Origin: Streptomyces sp. CB01201
GTDB taxonomy: Bacteria; Actinomycetota; Actinomycetes; Streptomycetales; Streptomycetaceae
DNA: 64,000 bases
Direction: 5' to 3'
Assembly: GCF_002803085.1 (NCBI RefSeq)
Contig: NZ_NNBJ01000002.1
Coordinates: forward strand, 557,590 to 621,589
Positions 17,701 through 26,388 of the stretch are shown piece by piece; the stretch's first letter is position 1; each line of letters begins with the position of its first letter. A program made the position numbers and the translations under genes. A model generated the notes under the pieces. It was not told the origin of the DNA and ran no database searches. It worked only from the letters and a program-made list of their open reading frames with translations.

Positions 17701-18033
17701 GGACACCGCGAGGATGTCGCCGTCGGGCGTCCAGCCGCACACCCGGGCGTCGGAGGACCCCCAGTAGGTGAGCCGGCGGGCAGGACCGCCGGCCACCGGG
17801 GCCAGATGGATCTCCGGGTCGAGGCTGCGCCAGGTCGTGTACGCGATGCGGCTGCCGTCGGGCGAGAAGCGGGGATGGCCGACCTTGGTGCGGTCGACCG
17901 TGACCCGCCAGGCGCGCGAGGGGCTGTGCCCGGCCGGCACCAGCGGGGCGACCCACAGGTCGTCCTCGGCGGCGAAGCAGAGCAAGTCGTCGTGCAGATG
18001 CGGGAACCGGAGGTACGCGGCGTCGTCACTCAC
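14776..18033 (-). CDS. Tricorn protease homologue (S41 family)
   Basis: 1085 aa from GTG 18033. A large cytosolic protease expected to trim peptides released by the proteasome. The N-terminal half is made of beta-propeller repeats (FSPDGSRIAYT, FTSDGRYLAFLS, FSPDGAWLTWS). A PDZ-like segment surrounds GIREGAVLTHVDG. The catalytic residues sit in order: LGTSHAYV with Ser-His at about 739-740, SSDGD with the nucleophile at about 962, and VENHGVEPDLE with Glu at about 1021. These match the spacing of the archaeal enzyme. Single gene; the dispersed repeat lies downstream. Confidence 0.93.
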   Translation of the reverse strand: MSDDAAYLRFPHLHDDLLCFAAEDDLWVAPLVPAGHSPSRAWRVTVDRTKVGHPRFSPDGSRIAYTTWRSLDPEIHLAPVAGGPARRLTYWGSSDARVCGWTPDGDILAVSSHGQPFSYFSWAYSVPTDGSPGGKLPWGPVSDIAVTDVEGERRTLLLTGKPPHEPAAWKRYRGGATGRLWLHGERLLPDIGGHLDSPMFVGGRIAFLSDHEGVGNLYSCLPDGGDLTRHTDHDAFYARHASSDGRRVVYQCAGDLWIVDALTPDSVPRRLDVRLGGPRAGRRSYQVPAANHVDALSVDTTGRASAVVVRGSLYWLTHRDGPARTIADTPGVRVRLPEMLGGNGQVAYVTDADGEDAVEIAFLPRASGEREPRRLAAGELGRVQEMVSDPEGERLAIAANDGRLLLIDVTEESTGEVTELIRSVNGPVRDLAFSPDGAWLTWSHPGIGRSLRQIKMARIAGPGGRTVVDVTNGRFEDENPVFTSDGRYLAFLSWRGFDPVYDVHTGDLSFPLGCRPYLVPLSSATPSPFALSPDGRPAAGGMDPLDDSGDGTVTVEVEGLESRVTPFPVSASKYSALCPVSGGGLVWLRWPISGALGETFANPADTSGRPTLEHFNIAKARRTELVDHLDYFAVSGDGSRLVVVDEGELRAVPSTESGDGDSTVYLDLRRILHDVDPALEWRQAFDEAGRVIRAYFWEPQMCGIDWPAVLDQYRPLVQRVTSPDEFADLLREVLGELGTSHAYVTAARRNEGPPHYQRAQGLLGANLVCRDGSWQIRRILPGDSSDSKARSPLAGAGIREGAVLTHVDGRPVDPVAGPFPLLAGAGGTTVELTFRPSEGEGRSRRVAVVPLVDERPLRYQDWVAKRREVVRELSGGKCGYLHIPDMGGSGWAQFNRDLRLEVSRPALIVDVRGNAGGHISELVVEKLTRRILGWDLTRNAAPVSYASSAPRGPVVALADEATSSDGDMITAAFRLLKLGPVVGQRTWGGVVGMTGRHVLGDGTVITVPMNAAWFDEYGWGVENHGVEPDLEILRTPLDWAEGRHAQLDDAVQLALDLLALHPASTPPGYTTTPNRQRPKLPPRAF

Positions 18034-18194
18034 CCCCCAATGCTTTCCGCGGGGAGGGGGCGCGGCAACTTGTGGGAGGGGTTTATTCCGCTCCCGATTC
18101 TGTTCCTGTCGCTTTCCGCGCGCTCCGGTGCGCGCTTCCCGGGCACGCGTTTGACGCGTACTTATCCCGTTCCGACACCTGTGGTCGACGACAC

Positions 18195-18218
18195 AAGCGA
18201 AACGGTTCCGTTTCGCTT
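18195..18218. promoter_or_regulatory. Perfect 11-bp dyad, candidate TetR operator
   Basis: AAGCGAAACGG (18195-18205) and CCGTTTCGCTT (18208-18218) separated by TT. It lies 50 bp upstream of the TetR gene of the TetR-MMPL pair. Confidence 0.65.
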
Positions 18219-18232
18219 CGGGGCGGAGTTAC

Positions 18233-18249
18233 CTTCGTACGGTACGAAG
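18233..18249. promoter_or_regulatory. Second perfect dyad, next to the TetR ribosome-binding site
   Basis: CTTCGTACGGTACGAAG, 8-bp arms around a central G, directly before the AAGGAGAGGAGG Shine-Dalgarno (18248-18261). Binding here would block transcription start or early elongation. Confidence 0.55.
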
Positions 18250-18267
18250 AAGGAGAGGAGGTCGATC

Positions 18268-18843
18268 ATGGCGGGCAGGCTCACCCCGGAACGCGAGGCG
18301 GAGCTCTACGAAGCCGTGCTCGACCTGCTGCGCGAGGTCGGTTACGACGCCCTCACCATGGACGCCGTCGCCACCCGCACCCGCTCCAGCAAGGCCACCC
18401 TCTACCGCCAGTGGGGGAGCAAGCCCGAGCTGGTCGCACGGGCGCTGCGGCACAACAAGCCGGTCAGTCTCGCCGAGATCGACACCGGTTCGCTGCGCGG
18501 CGACTTCCAGGCGATGGTCGCCCGCGAGGACGACTGCCAGATGGAGAAGGACTCCGCGCTGATGCGGGGTCTGATGCGGGCCGTCCATGACAATCCCGAG
18601 CTCCACAAGGCGCTGCGCGAGGTACTGATCGAGCCGGAGATCACCGGTCTCGGCACAGTGCTGCGGCGCGCGGTGGAACGCGGTGAGGTCGCCGCGGACA
18701 ATCGCGCCCTCCCCTATGTCGTACACATGATGGTCGGCGCCTTCGCCGCCCGGCAGTTCATCGAGGACCGCCCGGTCGACCAGGCCTTCCTCGCCGACTA
18801 CTTCGACGCCGTGGTCCTCCCCGCCCTCGGCGACCCCCGCTAG
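18268..18843 (+). CDS. TetR family transcriptional regulator
   Basis: 191 aa from ATG 18268, preceded by a strong AAGGAGAGGAGG. The N-terminal helix-turn-helix is LTMDAVATRTRSSKATLYRQWGSKPELVARAL (about residues 30-61). The C-terminal ligand domain (GLMRAVHDNPELHKALREVL, FAARQFIEDRPVDQAFLADYFDAVVLPAL) fits the common TetR_C exporter-regulator type. Two perfect dyads just upstream suggest autoregulation. The MMPL exporter follows after 121 bp on the same strand. Confidence 0.92.
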   Translation: MAGRLTPEREAELYEAVLDLLREVGYDALTMDAVATRTRSSKATLYRQWGSKPELVARALRHNKPVSLAEIDTGSLRGDFQAMVAREDDCQMEKDSALMRGLMRAVHDNPELHKALREVLIEPEITGLGTVLRRAVERGEVAADNRALPYVVHMMVGAFAARQFIEDRPVDQAFLADYFDAVVLPALGDPR

Positions 18844-18964
18844 GCACCCACCCCGCCCGGCTCCCCGCGCAGTACCCGCTCCACCTGACGCACGCCGCTC
18901 TCGTCGTCGGGCTGGTTCCCCATGCCCTGCTGGTTCCATACGACTTGACCGGGAGTACGCCCTC

Positions 18965-21190
18965 GTGGCCACGTTCCTCTACCGCCTAGGCAGGTTCGCC
19001 TTCCGGCGCCGCCGCTATGTCGCCCTGGTGTGGGTGGCGCTGCTCGCCCTCGCCGGGTTCGGCGCGGCCTCCGCCACCACCGCCACCTCCTCCTCCTTCT
19101 CGATCCCGGGCACCGAGGCGCAGCGCGCCTTCGACCTGCTCAAGGAGCGGTTCCCGAACCAGGCCGCCGACGGCGCCACCGCCCGGATCGTCTTCAAGGC
19201 GCCCGACGGCCAGAAGATGGCCGACCCCGCCAACAAGGCCGCGGTCGAGAAGACCGTCAAGAGCCTTGAGACGGGCTCCAACCAGGTCGGCTCGGTCACG
19301 GACCCCTTCAAGGCCAACGCCGTCTCCGGGAACGGCAAGGGTTCCATCGCGTACATCCAGGTCTCGTACAAGACCAACGCGATGGAGCTGACCGACAGCA
19401 CCCGCGACGCGCTCAAGAAGAGCGGCGACGAGGCGAAGAAGTCCGGGCTCACGGTCGAGATCGGCGGTGACGCGCTCCAGGCCATGCCGGAGACCGGCTC
19501 CGGCGAGATCGTCGGTGTGGTCCTCGCGGGCCTCGTCCTGGTGATCACCTTCGGCTCGCTGGTGGCCGCGGGGCTTCCGCTGCTCACCGCCCTGATCGGC
19601 GTCGGCATCGGTGTCTCCACCATCACGGCCCTCGCCAATGTGCTCGACCTCGGCTCGACCACGTCCACGCTCGCGATGATGATCGGGCTCGCGGTCGGCA
19701 TCGACTACGCCCTGTTCATCGTCTCCCGCTACCGGGCCGAACTCGCCGAGGGACGGGAGCGCGAGGAGGCCGCCGGGCGGGCCGTGGGCACGGCCGGATC
19801 CGCGGTCGTCTTCGCCGGTCTGACCGTGGTCATCGCGCTCGTCGGCCTCGCCGTCGTCAACATCCCGATGCTCACCAAGATGGGCGCGGCCGCCGCCGGC
19901 ACCGTCGTCATCGCCGTGCTCATCGCGCTCACCCTGATTCCCGCCCTGCTCGGCTTCGCCGGCAAGCGGGTGCTCGGCCGCAAGGCGCGCAAGGCGCATG
20001 TGCAGGGCGAGAAGGCCGCCGAGGGCAAGCCCAACATGGGCACCCGCTGGGCGAGCTTCGTCCTGCGCAAGCCGGTGTGGGTGCTGCTCGTCGGCGTCAT
20101 CGGCCTCGGCGCGATCGCGCTGCCGGCGAGCTCGCTCCAGATGGGTCTGCCGGACGACGGCTCGCAGCCGACCTCCACCACCCAGCGCCGCGCCTACGAC
20201 AACCTCTCCGAGGGCTTCGGGCCCGGCTTCAACGGGCCGCTCATGGTCGTCGTCGACGGCAAGGGCGCCGCTAGCGGAGTGCGGGGCGCGGCCGACGCCA
20301 CGGTTGCCGCGATCAAGAAGCTCCCGGACGCGGGTCCGGTGCTGCCGCCCGCGTACAACAAGGACACCGGCGACGACACGGCGACCATCACGGTCATCCC
20401 GAAGTCCAAGCCGTCCTCCACCGAGACCGAGGACCTCGTCCACTCGATCCGGGACACCGGCGCCTCCCTCAAGGCCGACACCGGGGCCAAGCTCCTGGTG
20501 ACCGGTTCGACCGCGATGAACATCGACTTCTCGCAGAAGATGAACGACGCCCTGCTGCCCTATCTGGCACTCGTCGTCGGCCTCGCCTTCCTGCTCCTGA
20601 TGGTGGTCTTCCGCTCGGTCCTGGTCCCGCTGAAGGCGGCCCTCGGCTTCCTGCTCTCGGTGGTCGCCGCCCTCGGCGCGGTCGTCGCGGTGTTCCAGTG
20701 GGGCTGGCTCGGCTCGGTGTTCGGGGTGCAGCAGACCGGCCCGATCATGTCGATGATGCCGATCTTCATGGTGGGCGTGGTCTTCGGCCTCGCGATGGAC
20801 TACGAGGTCTTCCTGGTCACGCGGATGCGCGAGGCGTACGTCCACGGCGAGCGGCCCGGACAGGCGATCGTCACCGGGTTCAAGCACGGCGCCCGGGTGG
20901 TGACGGCGGCGGCCGTGATCATGATCGCGGTCTTCTCCGGCTTCATCGGCTCCAGCGAGCAAATGATCAAGATGATCGGCTTCGGCCTGGCGATCGCGGT
21001 CTTCTTCGACGCGTTCATCGTCCGGATGGCGATCGTGCCGGCGGTGCTCGCGCTGCTCGGCGCGAAGGCCTGGTGGCTGCCGCGCTGGCTGGACCGGGTG
21101 CTGCCCAACGTCGATGTCGAGGGCGAGGGGCTGCGCAAGCACCAGGAGTCCGGCGACGCCGACGGCGACCGCGAGCTGGCGCGGGTCTGA
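18965..21190 (+). CDS. MMPL family (RND-type) transporter
   Basis: 741-aa inner-membrane protein from GTG 18965 with GGGAG upstream. It has the RND duplicated layout: one helix at about 15-33, a periplasmic loop to about 175, five helices to about 335, a second N-helix near 370, a second loop, and helices from about 525 to 720. The motifs GLAVGIDYALFIVSRYR and GLAMDYEVFLVTRMREAY are the paired proton-relay segments of MMPL proteins. Such proteins export lipids, drugs or antibiotics. Pairing with the TetR gene suggests inducible export; the substrate is unknown. Confidence 0.92.
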   Translation: MATFLYRLGRFAFRRRRYVALVWVALLALAGFGAASATTATSSSFSIPGTEAQRAFDLLKERFPNQAADGATARIVFKAPDGQKMADPANKAAVEKTVKSLETGSNQVGSVTDPFKANAVSGNGKGSIAYIQVSYKTNAMELTDSTRDALKKSGDEAKKSGLTVEIGGDALQAMPETGSGEIVGVVLAGLVLVITFGSLVAAGLPLLTALIGVGIGVSTITALANVLDLGSTTSTLAMMIGLAVGIDYALFIVSRYRAELAEGREREEAAGRAVGTAGSAVVFAGLTVVIALVGLAVVNIPMLTKMGAAAAGTVVIAVLIALTLIPALLGFAGKRVLGRKARKAHVQGEKAAEGKPNMGTRWASFVLRKPVWVLLVGVIGLGAIALPASSLQMGLPDDGSQPTSTTQRRAYDNLSEGFGPGFNGPLMVVVDGKGAASGVRGAADATVAAIKKLPDAGPVLPPAYNKDTGDDTATITVIPKSKPSSTETEDLVHSIRDTGASLKADTGAKLLVTGSTAMNIDFSQKMNDALLPYLALVVGLAFLLLMVVFRSVLVPLKAALGFLLSVVAALGAVVAVFQWGWLGSVFGVQQTGPIMSMMPIFMVGVVFGLAMDYEVFLVTRMREAYVHGERPGQAIVTGFKHGARVVTAAAVIMIAVFSGFIGSSEQMIKMIGFGLAIAVFFDAFIVRMAIVPAVLALLGAKAWWLPRWLDRVLPNVDVEGEGLRKHQESGDADGDRELARV

Positions 21191-21281
21191 CCCCCGCCCC
21201 CTGAACGCCGGGCCCCACGAACCGAGCGGCCGTGGGTCCCGGCCGGTGCGGGCGGCCTGTGGGGACGGGACCGCCAGTGCC

Positions 21282-21322
21282 GCGAAGGCCCCCCGTGCGC
21301 GATGCGCACGGGGGGCCTTCGC
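21282..21322. terminator. 19-bp perfect hairpin between convergent genes
   Basis: Arms 21282-21300 and 21304-21322 pair perfectly over 19 bp around a three-base GAT loop. It lies between the MMPL gene (+) and the SsgA-like gene (-) and should stop both. Confidence 0.85.
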
Positions 21323-21347
21323 ATGGGGCCGTTCGGGTGACCGGCGC

Positions 21348-21782
21348 TCAGCGCCGGGGGCCGGCCGGGGCGGGGGCGGCGGAGGTGTCGGTGGCGTAGG
21401 TGTGGCGCAGGAAGCGGACCAGGGGCGAGCTGTCGAACTGGACCACCGCCACCCCGTCCGGCGAGTGGAATTCGAGCACCGTCTGGGCCCGGCCGCACGG
21501 CCAGACGCTCACATCGCCCTTGCGGGCCGGGGCGCGCAGGCCCGATTCCAGGAGGTCGCGCGGGAAGATCCACTCGTTGCCGCCGGGGAAGGCGAAGCAG
21601 ACCGCGCCGGGCGAGCCGGCCGCGTCGTAGCGCAGCGCCACCGGGACCGGGTTGGAGAGCGGGGCGTCCGTGACGATTCTGGCGCGGGCGTGATCCTCCA
21701 CGGAGGGGCGCACGGAGGGCCCTGCGGAGGGCCGATCGGCGGCGGCGTGGTCCTCGGCGTGGCCCTCGACTGCGGGGGACAT
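21348..21782 (-). CDS. SsgA-like sporulation/cell division protein (SALP)
   Basis: 144 aa from ATG 21782, preceded by GGAGCGATCG. SALPs occur only in sporulating actinomycetes and steer septum placement, cell-wall remodelling and spore separation. The core VPVALRYDAAGSPGAVCFAFP, EWIFPRDLLESGLRAPARKGDVSVWP and FHSPDGVAVVQFDSSPLVRFLRHTYA matches the family over its whole length. A variable, acidic/His-rich N-terminus of about 35 residues precedes it. I cannot say which paralogue (SsgB-SsgG) it is. Divergent from the metal-transport operon. Confidence 0.88.
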   Translation of the reverse strand: MSPAVEGHAEDHAAADRPSAGPSVRPSVEDHARARIVTDAPLSNPVPVALRYDAAGSPGAVCFAFPGGNEWIFPRDLLESGLRAPARKGDVSVWPCGRAQTVLEFHSPDGVAVVQFDSSPLVRFLRHTYATDTSAAPAPAGPRR

Positions 21783-21904
21783 CGATCGCTCCTCACGCTG
21801 GGTGCTGCTGGCGGCTATCAGTACGCGTTATTTGTTATCCAATGTCCCATAATTTCTCGGTAAGCCCTCGGTGAGTCGGCTTGGCATGTGTCACTCGGCC
21901 GCTC

Positions 21905-21921
21905 TTGCAAGAGGTTCGCAA
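21905..21921. promoter_or_regulatory. Nur-box-like site upstream of the ECF metal transporter
   Basis: TTGCAA-GAGGT-TCGCAA fits the Streptomyces nickel-regulator Nur consensus tTGCaa-N5-ttGCAA in all but one lower-case position. It overlaps a possible promoter: TTGCAA as -35 and TATCAT (21930-21935) as -10, spacing 19. The overlapping 12-bp palindrome CTCTTGCAAGAG is at 21902-21913. Confidence 0.7.
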
Positions 21922-21944
21922 CAGGGCACTATCATCAAACGGTT

Positions 21945-21961
21945 CTGCGCATGCCGCGCAG
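21945..21961 (+). promoter_or_regulatory. Leader hairpin before cbiM
   Basis: CTGCGC-ATGCC-GCGCAG, a 6-bp stem with a five-base loop, 35 bp before the start codon. It is too small to be a cobalamin riboswitch. Confidence 0.35.
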
Positions 21962-21996
21962 GGAAGAGGGCGCCAACGGGAAATCGGAGTCCACCC

Positions 21997-23043
21997 ATGC
22001 ATGTACCCGACGGATTCATCAACGCACCTGTATCGGCGGTCACAGGCGTGGTCGCCGCAGGCGCCATCGCCGTCAGCCTGCGCGGGGCGCGGCGGGAATT
22101 GGACGAAAAGACGGCGCCGCTCGCCGGCCTGGTCGCCGCGTTCATCTTCGCCGTGCAGATGCTGAACTTCCCCGTCGCGGCCGGCACCAGCGGCCATCTC
22201 CTGGGCGGCGCGCTCGCCGCGATACTCGTCGGGCCCTATACGGGCGTGCTGTGCGTCTCCGTGGTCCTGCTCATGCAGGGCATCCTCTTCGCCGACGGCG
22301 GCCTCACCGCGCTCGGCGTCAACATCACCGACATGGCGATCACGACCACGGTCGTCGCCTACGTCCTGTTCCGCGCCCTGGTCAAGGTGCTGCCCCGCAC
22401 CCGCCGCTCGGTGACCGCCGCCTCCTTCGTGGCCGCACTCGTCTCGGTGCCGGCCGCCGCCCTCGTCTTCACCGCGATCTACGCGCTCGGCGGCACCACC
22501 GACGTGCCGATCGGCAAGGTGCTCACCGCCATGGTCGGCGTGCACATCCTCATCGGCATCGGCGAGGCCGCCATCACCGCGCTCACGGTCGGCGCCGTCA
22601 TCGCGGTGCGCCCCGACCTGGTGCACGGCGCCCGCGGCCTGACCGCGCCGCTCAAGCTGCGCGTCGGCGGCGAACTCGTGGACGCGCCCGCCGCCGCCCC
22701 GGCCGCCGCCCGCGCCGGGTCCACCCGCAAGGTGTGGGGCTTCGGCATCGTCACCGCCCTGCTGCTCGCCGGGTTCGTCTCGTTCTACGCCTCCGCCAGC
22801 CCCGACGGCCTGGAGAAGGTCGCCCACGACAAGGGCATCGACACCAAGACCACTCAGCACGCGTCCTCCGACTCGCCGCTCGCCGACTACTCGGTCAAGG
22901 ACGTCGGCGACGCCCGGCTGGCCGGCGGCCTCGCCGGGGTGATCGGCGTCGGTGCCACCGTCGCCGTGGGCAGCGGAGTGTTCTGGGCCGTGCGCCGGCG
23001 CCGCACCAACAGCGCCCCCGAGCGCACCCCGGAAACGGTCTGA
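21997..23043 (+). CDS. ECF metal transporter, CbiM-CbiN fusion (Co/Ni)
   Basis: 348 aa from ATG 21997. Membrane S-component binding Co2+ or Ni2+. The mature N-terminus MHVPDGFIN places His2 in the conserved metal site. About six CbiM helices run to residue 210 with the signature ILFADGGLTALGVNITDMA. A CbiN-like part follows, with one helix (GFGIVTALLLAGFVSFYASA), PDGLEKVA and a second helix near 310-330. CbiQ and CbiO follow with a 1-bp gap and then a four-base overlap. The Nur-type site upstream favours nickel; cobalt cannot be excluded. No cobalamin riboswitch signature is seen. Confidence 0.88.
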   Translation: MHVPDGFINAPVSAVTGVVAAGAIAVSLRGARRELDEKTAPLAGLVAAFIFAVQMLNFPVAAGTSGHLLGGALAAILVGPYTGVLCVSVVLLMQGILFADGGLTALGVNITDMAITTTVVAYVLFRALVKVLPRTRRSVTAASFVAALVSVPAAALVFTAIYALGGTTDVPIGKVLTAMVGVHILIGIGEAAITALTVGAVIAVRPDLVHGARGLTAPLKLRVGGELVDAPAAAPAAARAGSTRKVWGFGIVTALLLAGFVSFYASASPDGLEKVAHDKGIDTKTTQHASSDSPLADYSVKDVGDARLAGGLAGVIGVGATVAVGSGVFWAVRRRRTNSAPERTPETV

Positions 23044-23044
23044 C

Positions 23045-23802
23045 ATGGGAGCGGGCCACTCCCACCGGCTCTACCGGCACGGGCACTCGCCGGTCCACGA
23101 ACTGCCCCCGCACTGCAAGCTCGCGGCGGTGTTCCTCTTCGTGGTCGTGGTGGTGTCCACACCGCGCGAGGCGATGTGGGCCTTCGCGCTGTACGCCGTG
23201 CTGCTCGCCCTGGTGGCGGGAGCGGCCCGCATCCCGGCGGGCTACCTCCTCAAGAGGCTGCTCATCGAGATCCCGTTCGTCGCGTTCGCGGTGCTCATGC
23301 CGTTCGTCGTGCCCGGCGAGCAGGTGCACGTCCTCGGCCTCCCGCTCAGCGTGAACGGGCTGTGGGGCGCGTGGAACGTCCTGGCCAAGGGCACGCTCGG
23401 CGTCGCCGCGTCCGTGATCCTCGCCTCCACCACCGAACTGCGTGCCCTGCTGCTCGGCCTCCAGCGCCTCAAGCTGCCGCCGCTGCTGGTCCAGATCGCG
23501 TCGTTCATGATCCGGTACGGGGACGTCATCACCGACGAGATGCGGCGCATGTCCATCGCCCGCCGTTCGCGCGGCTTCGAAGCGCGCGGGGTGCGCTCCT
23601 GGGGCGTCCTCGCCAAATCGGCGGGCGCGCTCTTCATCCGCTCCTACGAACGCGGCGAACGCGTCCACCTCGCGATGGTCAGCCGCGGGTACGCCGGGTC
23701 CATGCCGGTGATCGACGAGGTGACGGCCACCCGCGCCCAGTGGACGCGGGCCGCCGCGCTGCCGGTGGCGGCGCTGGCCGTCTGCCTGCTCGGCTGGACG
23801 CT

Positions 23803-23806
<4 letters not shown>
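23045..23806 (+). CDS. cbiQ: ECF transporter T component, CbiQ family
   Basis: 253 aa. The scaffold membrane protein linking the metal-binding S-component to the ATPase. Starts with ATG 23045, one base after the CbiMN stop. N-terminal HSHRLYRHGHSPVHELPPHCKL is His-rich. Five or so helices lie between residues 25 and 250, and the cytoplasmic coupling motifs ARRSRGFEARG and MVSRGYAG (the two Ala-Arg-Gly type motifs of T components) are present. The stop overlaps the GTG of the ATPase gene. Confidence 0.9.
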
Positions 23807-24678
<872 letters not shown>

Positions 24679-25227
24679 CGGGGCCCACCGGGGCTCCGCC
24701 CCGGGCCCCGGGGTTTCGCCCCTCCCCGCCCCTTCCCCAAACCCTCCGGGGGCGGAGCGTGGGTGGGCGCGCTCCCGGGGCTGCGCCCCCGGGCCCCGCC
24801 CGGTTCGCCTGCGGGCCGCGGTCGCTCCTCGCGCAGTTCCTCGCGCTCCTAACCCCGTTTCGGTCTGCGGGTCGTGGTCGCTTCTCGCGCAGTTCCTCGC
24901 GCCCCTAACCCCGTTTTGGTCTGCGGGCCGTGGTCGCTTTTCGCGCAGTTCCTCGCGCCCCTAACCCCGTCTGCGTGCGCGGGCCGTGGTTGCTTCTCGC
25001 GCAGTTCCTCGCGCCCCTGTAGGTGGCCCCGAATGGCTCGGTGCTGGTCCGTACAGGCATACCCAGCCCGTCCGGCGATTGAGGACGAGCGCCGTTCAGG
25101 CGCGAACGGGGGTGCAGGGGGCGGAGCCCCCGCAGGGGTCTGGGGCGGAGCCCCAGGGGGAGTCGGGGGTCGGGCACCATGGGAGGGTGGGGGTCGGTGG
25201 GGCGCCCGGCAGCGTGGGGAGCGGATC
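24679..25227. repeat. Intergenic repeat cluster with a 56-bp tandem array
   Basis: 549 bp without a gene. GCGCAGTTCCTCGCGC recurs at 24831, 24887, 24943 and 24999: four copies at an exact 56-bp period. Spacers read CTAACCCCGT...CTGCGGG-CGTGGTCGCT. The element with GAGGACGAGCGCCGTTCAGG and CGCGAACGGGG follows at about 25070-25110, then G/C-rich inverted repeats (GGGGGCGGAGCCCCC). The array resembles copies at 14.6, 35.6 and 60.7-61.0 kb. Confidence 0.85.
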
Positions 25228-26388
25228 GTGGTCGACGTACAGGGCGCCGTAACACCGGGCTACGAACCGGTGAGGGACGCGTTCGTGCGGAACTTCACGC
25301 ACCGCGGCGACCGGGGCGCAGCCGTAGCCGTGTACCGCGACGGCCAGAAGGTCGTCGACCTGTGGGCCGGCACCAAGGACGTGGACGGCCCCGCCCCCTG
25401 GGCGCTGGACACCGCCCAGATCGTGCGCTCGGCCACCAAGGGCGTGGCCGCCGCCGTCCCCCTGCTCCTGCACCAGCGCGGCCGCCTCGACCTGGACGCC
25501 CCGGTGTCGACGTACTGGCCGGAGTTCAAGACCGCCGGCAAGGAGCGCACGCTCGTACGCCATCTGCTCGCGCACCGGGCGGGCGTGCCCGCGCTGGACC
25601 GCCCGCTCACCCCCGCCGAGGCCGCCGACGGCGAGAGCGGCCCCGCGGCCGTCGCCGCCCAGGCCCCGCTCTGGCAGCCCGGTACCGCACACGGCTACCA
25701 CGCCCAGACGTACAGCTGGCTGCTCGGCGAGCTGGTCCGGCGGGTCACCGGGCGCACCATCGGCCGCTGGCTCGCCGAGGAGATAGCGGGACCGCTCGGC
25801 CTGGACTTCTGGCTCGGCGTACCGGACACCGAGGCGCACCGGGTGGGCCGCATCGGCCCCGTCGAGGCGCCCGAGGGCGAGGGCGGCCTGCGGCTGCGGC
25901 CCAAGCGGAACGTCAGCGAGGCCTACGCGGACCCCGACTCGCCGACCCGCCGCGCGTTCGGCGCGATCGACCCGATGCCCGACGAGAACGACCCCGCCTA
26001 CCGCGCGGCCGAGCTGCCCGCCTCCGCCGGCATCTCCACGGCCCGCGCGCTGGCCCGCTTCTACGCCGCCACCATCGGTCAAGTCGACGGCGGGCGGCGC
26101 CTGTTCGCGCCCGCCACGCTCACCCTGGCCCGCACCGAGGAGAGCGCGGGGCCCGACCGGGTGCTGGTCGTGAACACCCGCTTCGGGCTCGGCTACATGC
26201 TGCACGGCCCCGCCGCCCCGCTGCTCGCCCCGGGTTCCTTCGGGCACCCCGGGCGCGGCGGTTCGCTGGGCTTCGCCGACCCGGAGTCGGGCCTCGCGTT
26301 CGGCTATGTGACCAACGGGCTCCAGAAGGGCGTCACCGCGGACCCCCGTGCCCAGGCCCTGGTGAGGGCGCTACGTTCGACCGTATGA
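25228..26388 (+). CDS. Serine hydrolase, beta-lactamase/EstB-type esterase
   Basis: 386 aa from GTG 25228; the frame is open further upstream, but only through the intergenic repeat. Beta-lactamase fold related to family VIII carboxylesterases. SATK at about residues 70-73 is the SxxK nucleophile motif, YHAQTYSW holds the expected catalytic Tyr, and HPGRGGSLGF replaces the KTG box. No signal peptide, so a cytosolic esterase or peptidase is more likely than an antibiotic-resistance enzyme. The stop overlaps the next ATG, so it forms a two-gene operon with the dehydrogenase. Confidence 0.88.
   Translation: MVDVQGAVTPGYEPVRDAFVRNFTHRGDRGAAVAVYRDGQKVVDLWAGTKDVDGPAPWALDTAQIVRSATKGVAAAVPLLLHQRGRLDLDAPVSTYWPEFKTAGKERTLVRHLLAHRAGVPALDRPLTPAEAADGESGPAAVAAQAPLWQPGTAHGYHAQTYSWLLGELVRRVTGRTIGRWLAEEIAGPLGLDFWLGVPDTEAHRVGRIGPVEAPEGEGGLRLRPKRNVSEAYADPDSPTRRAFGAIDPMPDENDPAYRAAELPASAGISTARALARFYAATIGQVDGGRRLFAPATLTLARTEESAGPDRVLVVNTRFGLGYMLHGPAAPLLAPGSFGHPGRGGSLGFADPESGLAFGYVTNGLQKGVTADPRAQALVRALRSTV

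Noticed and set aside
18986..21142. 718-codon ORF antisense to the MMPL gene
   Set aside because: A shadow frame full of Asp/His/Arg; the plus strand has a complete transporter.
21783..21996. Cobalamin riboswitch upstream of cbiM
   Set aside because: No B12-box-like GCCACTG and too little structured sequence; the Nur-type site explains the region better.
24795..25020. Possible CRISPR array (four regular repeats)
   Set aside because: The spacers are near-identical to each other, so this is one tandem repeat, and no cas gene is in the window.
25228..26388. Beta-lactamase conferring antibiotic resistance
   Set aside because: No signal peptide and HPG in place of KTG; fits cytosolic EstB-type hydrolases instead.
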